Assembly (NCBI GenBank): GCA_015064345.1
Contig: SVSK01000020.1
Span: 1 to 34,362, forward strand
Length of the DNA: 34,362 nucleotides
DNA from: Oscillospiraceae bacterium
Lineage (GTDB): Bacteria > Bacillota > Clostridia > Oscillospirales > CAG-272
Direction of reading: 5' to 3'
In this document: piece by piece, positions 32,772-34,362 of the stretch
Layout of the letters: the number at the start of each line of letters is the position of its first letter
Numbering within the stretch: the stretch's first letter is position 1
Notes under the pieces: model-generated
The model's input: the letters and a program-made list of their open reading frames with translations, nothing else
What the model was told of the DNA's origin: nothing
Databases searched by the model: none
Program-made: the position numbers and the translations under genes

Positions 32772-34362
32772 TTATTTTTTCTTGCTGCTCTTAATAAGTA
32801 TCACAGTTACCAATACCAGACATACCACACCAAAGATCAATGCCGCGCCGGTGATTATCCACATCGTTTTGTTGTTGCCGGGAGTGGTGCCATCCTTGTC
32901 GGTTTCAGGTGCATCAGTCTCATCTGTCTTCGGAGGCTTACCGTTTTCGGGTGCGTCGGTCTCGGGCTCATCTGTTTCTTCCGGCTCGGTAGTTTCTACC
33001 TCTTCAGTTTCGACCTTTCCCGTCTTCTTGCTGTATGTGCAGATTACGCAAACGTTATCTTCGTCAAACTGATGCTCGTTTTCGCTTCCCTCCACAACGT
33101 AGCCGCATCCTTTTACAGAGCATTTCTGTGTATGCTTGGAGGAGGTAGCTTTCCACGTCAGCTTATGTCCTGTCGCGGGGATGATCAAGGTTGACTTGTC
33201 GGTGATCTCCTCGTTGCCCTTGGAATCTGCGAAGATTTCATCACATCCGGAGCAGGTGTAATACTGCTTATTGCCGTTCTCAGTACAGGTGGGATCCTTT
33301 TCCTTAACCTTTGTGAGGTCATGCTTGTGTCCCGTTGCGGGCTTAACGATGTATCCGCATTCGGTACACGTCTGAGGAGAAGTCTCGGTTGCCTCTGCTC
33401 CGGGCGTATGCTTTACTCTGTCGCTAAACTCGTCACATCCGACAACCGTACACTTGTGTGCGTGGCCCTTGGAGTCTGTGTAGTCCCACGTACTGCTCCA
33501 CTTGTGTTCCCCGGTCTTACCGTATTCTGTACCGCAGGCGGAGCATTTCGCCTTATTCTGACAGTCAGCTGTACCGCCGCTGTGCTCCTGAACTTCATCT
33601 CGCTCACCGCATACTGTACACTTGTGAGCGTGTCCCTTTGAATCTGCATAATCCCAAGTGGTGCTCCACTGATGCTGGATCACTTCACCGTATTCTGCTT
33701 TACATTCGGTACACTTTGAAACCTCTCCGCATTTTGCCTCTCCGGCCGTATGAGGTACTAAAGTATCATGCGCGCCGCAGACCTTGCATTTGTGTGCGTG
33801 GCCGTGTTCGTCTTTATAGTCCCAGCCGCTGCCGAAGTTATGGTTTTCGAGCTCGCCGTAAGGAGTTCCGCAGTTCTTACATACTGCTTTTTCACTACAT
33901 GTCGCCTTACCGCCGGTATGTCCCTTTGCCTCGATAATTCCCCAAGTCAAGAAGTTTCTGATTTCCTTGGTGCATTTTGCGTCCTCGAAGAATTTATCGC
34001 ATTCATCGCAGAAGTAATGCTCCTTTTTACCGTCTGTGGTGCAGGTCGCCTCGACTTCCTCAATCTTTTGAGGTGAGCAAACGTGTACATCCTCGGGAAG
34101 AGTGTAGCTGTACCAAACTGTGAGGGTGTTTTCGTATACCTCTTCAGTTCCCGCATTCTTGCCGTTGAGCTTTGCACTTACCGACCACGAGTCGTCGTCC
34201 TCGTTATACACGAGCGTATACTTGCCCGTTGTTTTGATGAAGATGTAAACGGTGTACGTGTTTCCACCCTCGAATTTGTCGATACCGGGGCGCATTTCTG
34301 TTCTGGTTGTATCGTTGTACCACTGTACGCCGTTCTGTGTATATTCATCAGAATAGCTTTGC
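32772..34362 (-). CDS. Cys/His-rich repeat surface protein with C-terminal TM, N-terminus outside window
   Basis: Frame open through the window end; 56-aa repeats (HxWSxTWDYxDSKGHAHKCTVCG...), C-terminal NNKTMWIITGAALIFGVVCLVLVTVILIKSSKKK. Confidence 0.88.
   Translation of the reverse strand, partial: QSYSDEYTQNGVQWYNDTTRTEMRPGIDKFEGGNTYTVYIFIKTTGKYTLVYNEDDDSWSVSAKLNGKNAGTEEVYENTLTVWYSYTLPEDVHVCSPQKIEEVEATCTTDGKKEHYFCDECDKFFEDAKCTKEIRNFLTWGIIEAKGHTGGKATCSEKAVCKNCGTPYGELENHNFGSGWDYKDEHGHAHKCKVCGAHDTLVPHTAGEAKCGEVSKCTECKAEYGEVIQHQWSTTWDYADSKGHAHKCTVCGERDEVQEHSGGTADCQNKAKCSACGTEYGKTGEHKWSSTWDYTDSKGHAHKCTVVGCDEFSDRVKHTPGAEATETSPQTCTECGYIVKPATGHKHDLTKVKEKDPTCTENGNKQYYTCSGCDEIFADSKGNEEITDKSTLIIPATGHKLTWKATSSKHTQKCSVKGCGYVVEGSENEHQFDEDNVCVICTYSKKTGKVETEEVETTEPEETDEPETDAPENGKPPKTDETDAPETDKDGTTPGNNKTMWIITGAALIFGVVCLVLVTVILIKSSKKK

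Noticed and set aside
1-34362. tRNA/rRNA genes, transposases, integrases, phage genes
   Set aside because: None recognised on either strand, so no mobile-element claim is made despite the rearranged regions.

Overview
Window from an anaerobic Firmicutes-like (probably gut Clostridia/Oscillospirales-type) genome, read from sequence only. Left to right it contains: (i) the 3' end of a sugar-phosphate isomerase/epimerase-like TIM barrel; (ii) a glycyl radical enzyme (GRE) with its radical-SAM activase; (iii) a complete sortase-dependent pilus operon on the minus strand (coiled-coil protein, signal peptidase I, 1484-aa tip adhesin, LPETG major pilin, class C sortase, CnaB basal pilin, sortase-like protein); (iv) a divergent MarR / Old-Yellow-Enzyme / aconitase-X (two-subunit) operon; (v) a decay zone with a permease 3' fragment, a truncated and nonsense-mutated threonine ammonia-lyase, and a VTC-CotH fusion remnant; (vi) a secreted beta-helix protein plus glycoside hydrolase pair; (vii) a VWA/SLH surface protein missing its 5' end and MIDAS motif; (viii) a tightly packed minus-strand operon in which two Cys-rich surface proteins flank three small proteins, ending in a 1402-aa protein built from about 12 copies of a 60-aa, 16-Cys repeat. 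The best candidates for something undescribed are the Cys-rich envelope operon (26887-34362) and the pilus operon, which carries a sortase fold and a CHAP fold that both appear to have lost their catalytic residues. Family assignments rest on recognised motifs; no database searches were run.
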